Origin: Lachnospiraceae bacterium
GTDB taxonomy: Bacteria; Bacillota; Clostridia; Lachnospirales; Lachnospiraceae
NCBI GenBank assembly: GCA_900769115.1
Contig: CAAGFJ010000089.1
Span: 1-7,912 of the forward strand
DNA length: 7,912 bases
Direction of reading: 5' to 3'
Part shown: piece after piece, positions 6,822 to 7,912 of the stretch
How positions within the stretch are numbered: the first letter of the stretch is position 1
Layout: every line of letters starts with the position of its first letter
Program-made: the position numbers and the translations under genes
Notes under the pieces: generated by a model
Told to the model about the DNA's origin: nothing
Databases searched by the model: none
Seen by the model: only the letters and a program-made list of their open reading frames with translations

Positions 6822-7764
6822 CTGATACCTCCTGTTCTGCCTCTGTAAGCTCTAAGAAGATATCCTCTAAGGACATCCGGCTTTGTGACAATTCTAAGAT
6901 CGGACAATCTTCCTCTGCCAACAGATAGAATAGCTCTGCCCGGATATCATCCATTCCATCCACCTGAAGTGTTCCACTCCATACATCCTGCTCCCAGGAT
7001 CCCTGTACCTGAATGGCACCTTCAAACTTCTTTGCAAAGACACCTTCAATCTTATGTTCCGGATCTAATACACTAAGCTGTAAGGTACTGTTACCCTGCA
7101 TCTGACTGCTTAAGTTCTGTGGCGTATCACAGGCTACTAATTTTCCCTTTGAAATGATCAATATCTGATCACATAGTGCACTCACTTCGGACAAAATGTG
7201 CGAGCTTAAAATAACGGTATGCTCCTTGCTCAGATCCTTGATCAGACTCCGGATCTCAATAATCTGCTTCGGATCCAAACCAACCGTTGGCTCATCTAAG
7301 ATCAATATCTCCGGATTCCCTACTAATGCCTGACCAAGACCAACTCTTTGCCGATACCCTTTGGAGAGATTCTTCACCAGACGCTCCTTCACATCCTCCA
7401 ATGAAAGCATCTCCATAATATCCTGGATCATTTCATCCCGCTCTGACCGCTGTACCCCTTTAAGCTCTGCTGCAAAGTTCAGACATTCCAGCACCGTCAT
7501 ATCCATATATAACGGAGGCTGCTCCGGCAGATAACCGACACATTTCTTTGCCTCCTCCGGCTCCTCCAAAATATCATGTCCATTGATCAGTACCGTACCT
7601 TCATTCGATGCCAGATACCCGGTAATGATATTCATTGTTGTTGACTTACCTGCTCCATTCGGACCCAGGAAGCCATAAATCTGTCCTTTCTCCACACGAA
7701 AAGACAAATGGTCTACTGCAACGTGATCGCCATAACGCTTCACGATATCCCTTACTTCAACCAC
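6805..7764 (-). CDS. ABC transporter ATP-binding protein, GldA-like
   Basis: A 319-aa cytoplasmic ATPase that powers the permease encoded next. All ABC motifs are intact: Walker A GPNGAGKST (34-42), Q-loop Gln82 in YLPEQPPLY, signature LSKGY (133-137), Walker B ILILDEP (153-159), D-loop GLDP (162-165) and the switch His189 in LSSH. The LPEQPPLY and LSKGYRQRVGLGQAL segments are characteristic of the GldA/CcmA-like branch. Residues from about 225 onward form an accessory C-terminal domain rather than a second nucleotide-binding domain, so a homodimer is expected. The start is GTG with AGGAGG 8 nt upstream (7778-7773) and an in-frame stop just before, so no longer start exists. It is the first gene of the operon within the window; its leader contains repeat copy B and no clear promoter. 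Confidence 0.93.
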   Translation of the reverse strand: MVEVRDIVKRYGDHVAVDHLSFRVEKGQIYGFLGPNGAGKSTTMNIITGYLASNEGTVLINGHDILEEPEEAKKCVGYLPEQPPLYMDMTVLECLNFAAELKGVQRSERDEMIQDIMEMLSLEDVKERLVKNLSKGYRQRVGLGQALVGNPEILILDEPTVGLDPKQIIEIRSLIKDLSKEHTVILSSHILSEVSALCDQILIISKGKLVACDTPQNLSSQMQGNSTLQLSVLDPEHKIEGVFAKKFEGAIQVQGSWEQDVWSGTLQVDGMDDIRAELFYLLAEEDCPILELSQSRMSLEDIFLELTEAEQEVSDESNI

Positions 7765-7806
7765 TTTTTCAACCTCCTATCTATTTGATGGAACTTTTCC
7801 TCTTCT

Positions 7807-7912
7807 ACAGCGTAAGTCAACGGACGTGCGAAACATTCAGGCTGTGAAATCGGTTGATTGGGATATAACATATCATCGCAGGCACGCTCGCGCTACGACT
7901 CGTACGCAGCAG
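7807..7912 (-). repeat. Dispersed intergenic repeat, copy B (candidate structured RNA, operon leader)
   Basis: This is the reverse-strand partner of 109-209. On the minus strand it begins CTGCTGCG at the last base of the window, so it may continue outside, and ends ACTTACGCTGT at 7807. It lies in the same direction as the ABC operon and ends 42 nt before the GTG start, so it would be in the 5' leader if the promoter lies further right. Kept pairings: the two ends (7911-7903 with 7815-7806, one U-U mismatch) and a hairpin at 7896-7882 with a GCGA loop. Just after it, GGAAAAGTTCC can form a small 4-bp stem. No -10/-35 pair was found: the TTGACT at 7822-7817 lacks a partner -10. Confidence 0.65.

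Noticed and set aside
7817..7822. TTGACT in repeat copy B as a -35 for the ABC operon
   Set aside because: No -10 lies 16-18 nt downstream, and copy A does not keep the hexamer.
7635..7847. Plus-strand 70-codon frame across the ABC ATPase start
   Set aside because: Antisense shadow of the ATPase gene and its leader, with no ribosome binding site.
109..7912. The inverted repeats as ends of a transposon or genomic island
   Set aside because: They are only about 70% identical, no target-site duplication can be judged, and the DNA between holds no transposase or integrase and only ordinary chromosomal genes.

Overview
The window looks like chromosomal DNA from a low-to-mid GC Clostridia species, most likely Lachnospiraceae. 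The grounds are strong AGGAGG-type ribosome binding sites, a long-form (462 aa) Firmicute-type citrate synthase, a secreted protein with the LRR_5/BspA-like C-terminal module common in that family, and a Gld-like ABC operon ending in a DUF4340 gene. Genus cannot be fixed from the sequence alone. All recognised genes lie on the minus strand, so the order of transcription runs from the right edge to the left.

Right to left: a dispersed repeat copy (7807-7912) is followed by a tightly packed four-gene operon: ABC ATPase (7764-6805), ABC-2 type permease (6821-6105), GldG-like membrane-anchored auxiliary protein (6090-4384) and a small DUF4340 lipid-bilayer-anchored protein (4372-3773). The genes overlap or sit within about 15 nt of each other, and the unit closes with a clear intrinsic terminator (3746-3704). 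Together they look like one envelope complex: ATPase plus permease drive an export or mechanical cycle, and the two single-pass proteins present large extracellular domains.

Next is a separately promoted gene for a secreted protein (3610-2210), probably beta-propeller-like. Directly behind its TAA stop, in the same frame, the reading frame continues for 146 codons (2209-1769) and encodes an LRR_5-like C-terminal module without its own start. This looks like one longer surface protein split by a nonsense codon.

Then comes citrate synthase (1611-223), with its own promoter region that carries a 9-bp direct repeat around an extended -10. The left edge holds a second copy of the dispersed repeat in the opposite orientation (109-209) and a bidirectional terminator hairpin (10-74).

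The least explained item is the pair of roughly 100-bp inverted repeats. They are about 70% identical by hand alignment, with perfectly kept blocks and a small hairpin whose base pairs change together around an invariant GCGA loop, which suggests a structured RNA element rather than simple repeat DNA. No CRISPR array, tRNA, rRNA, transposase or phage gene was seen, and no stretch over 300 bases lacks a gene.
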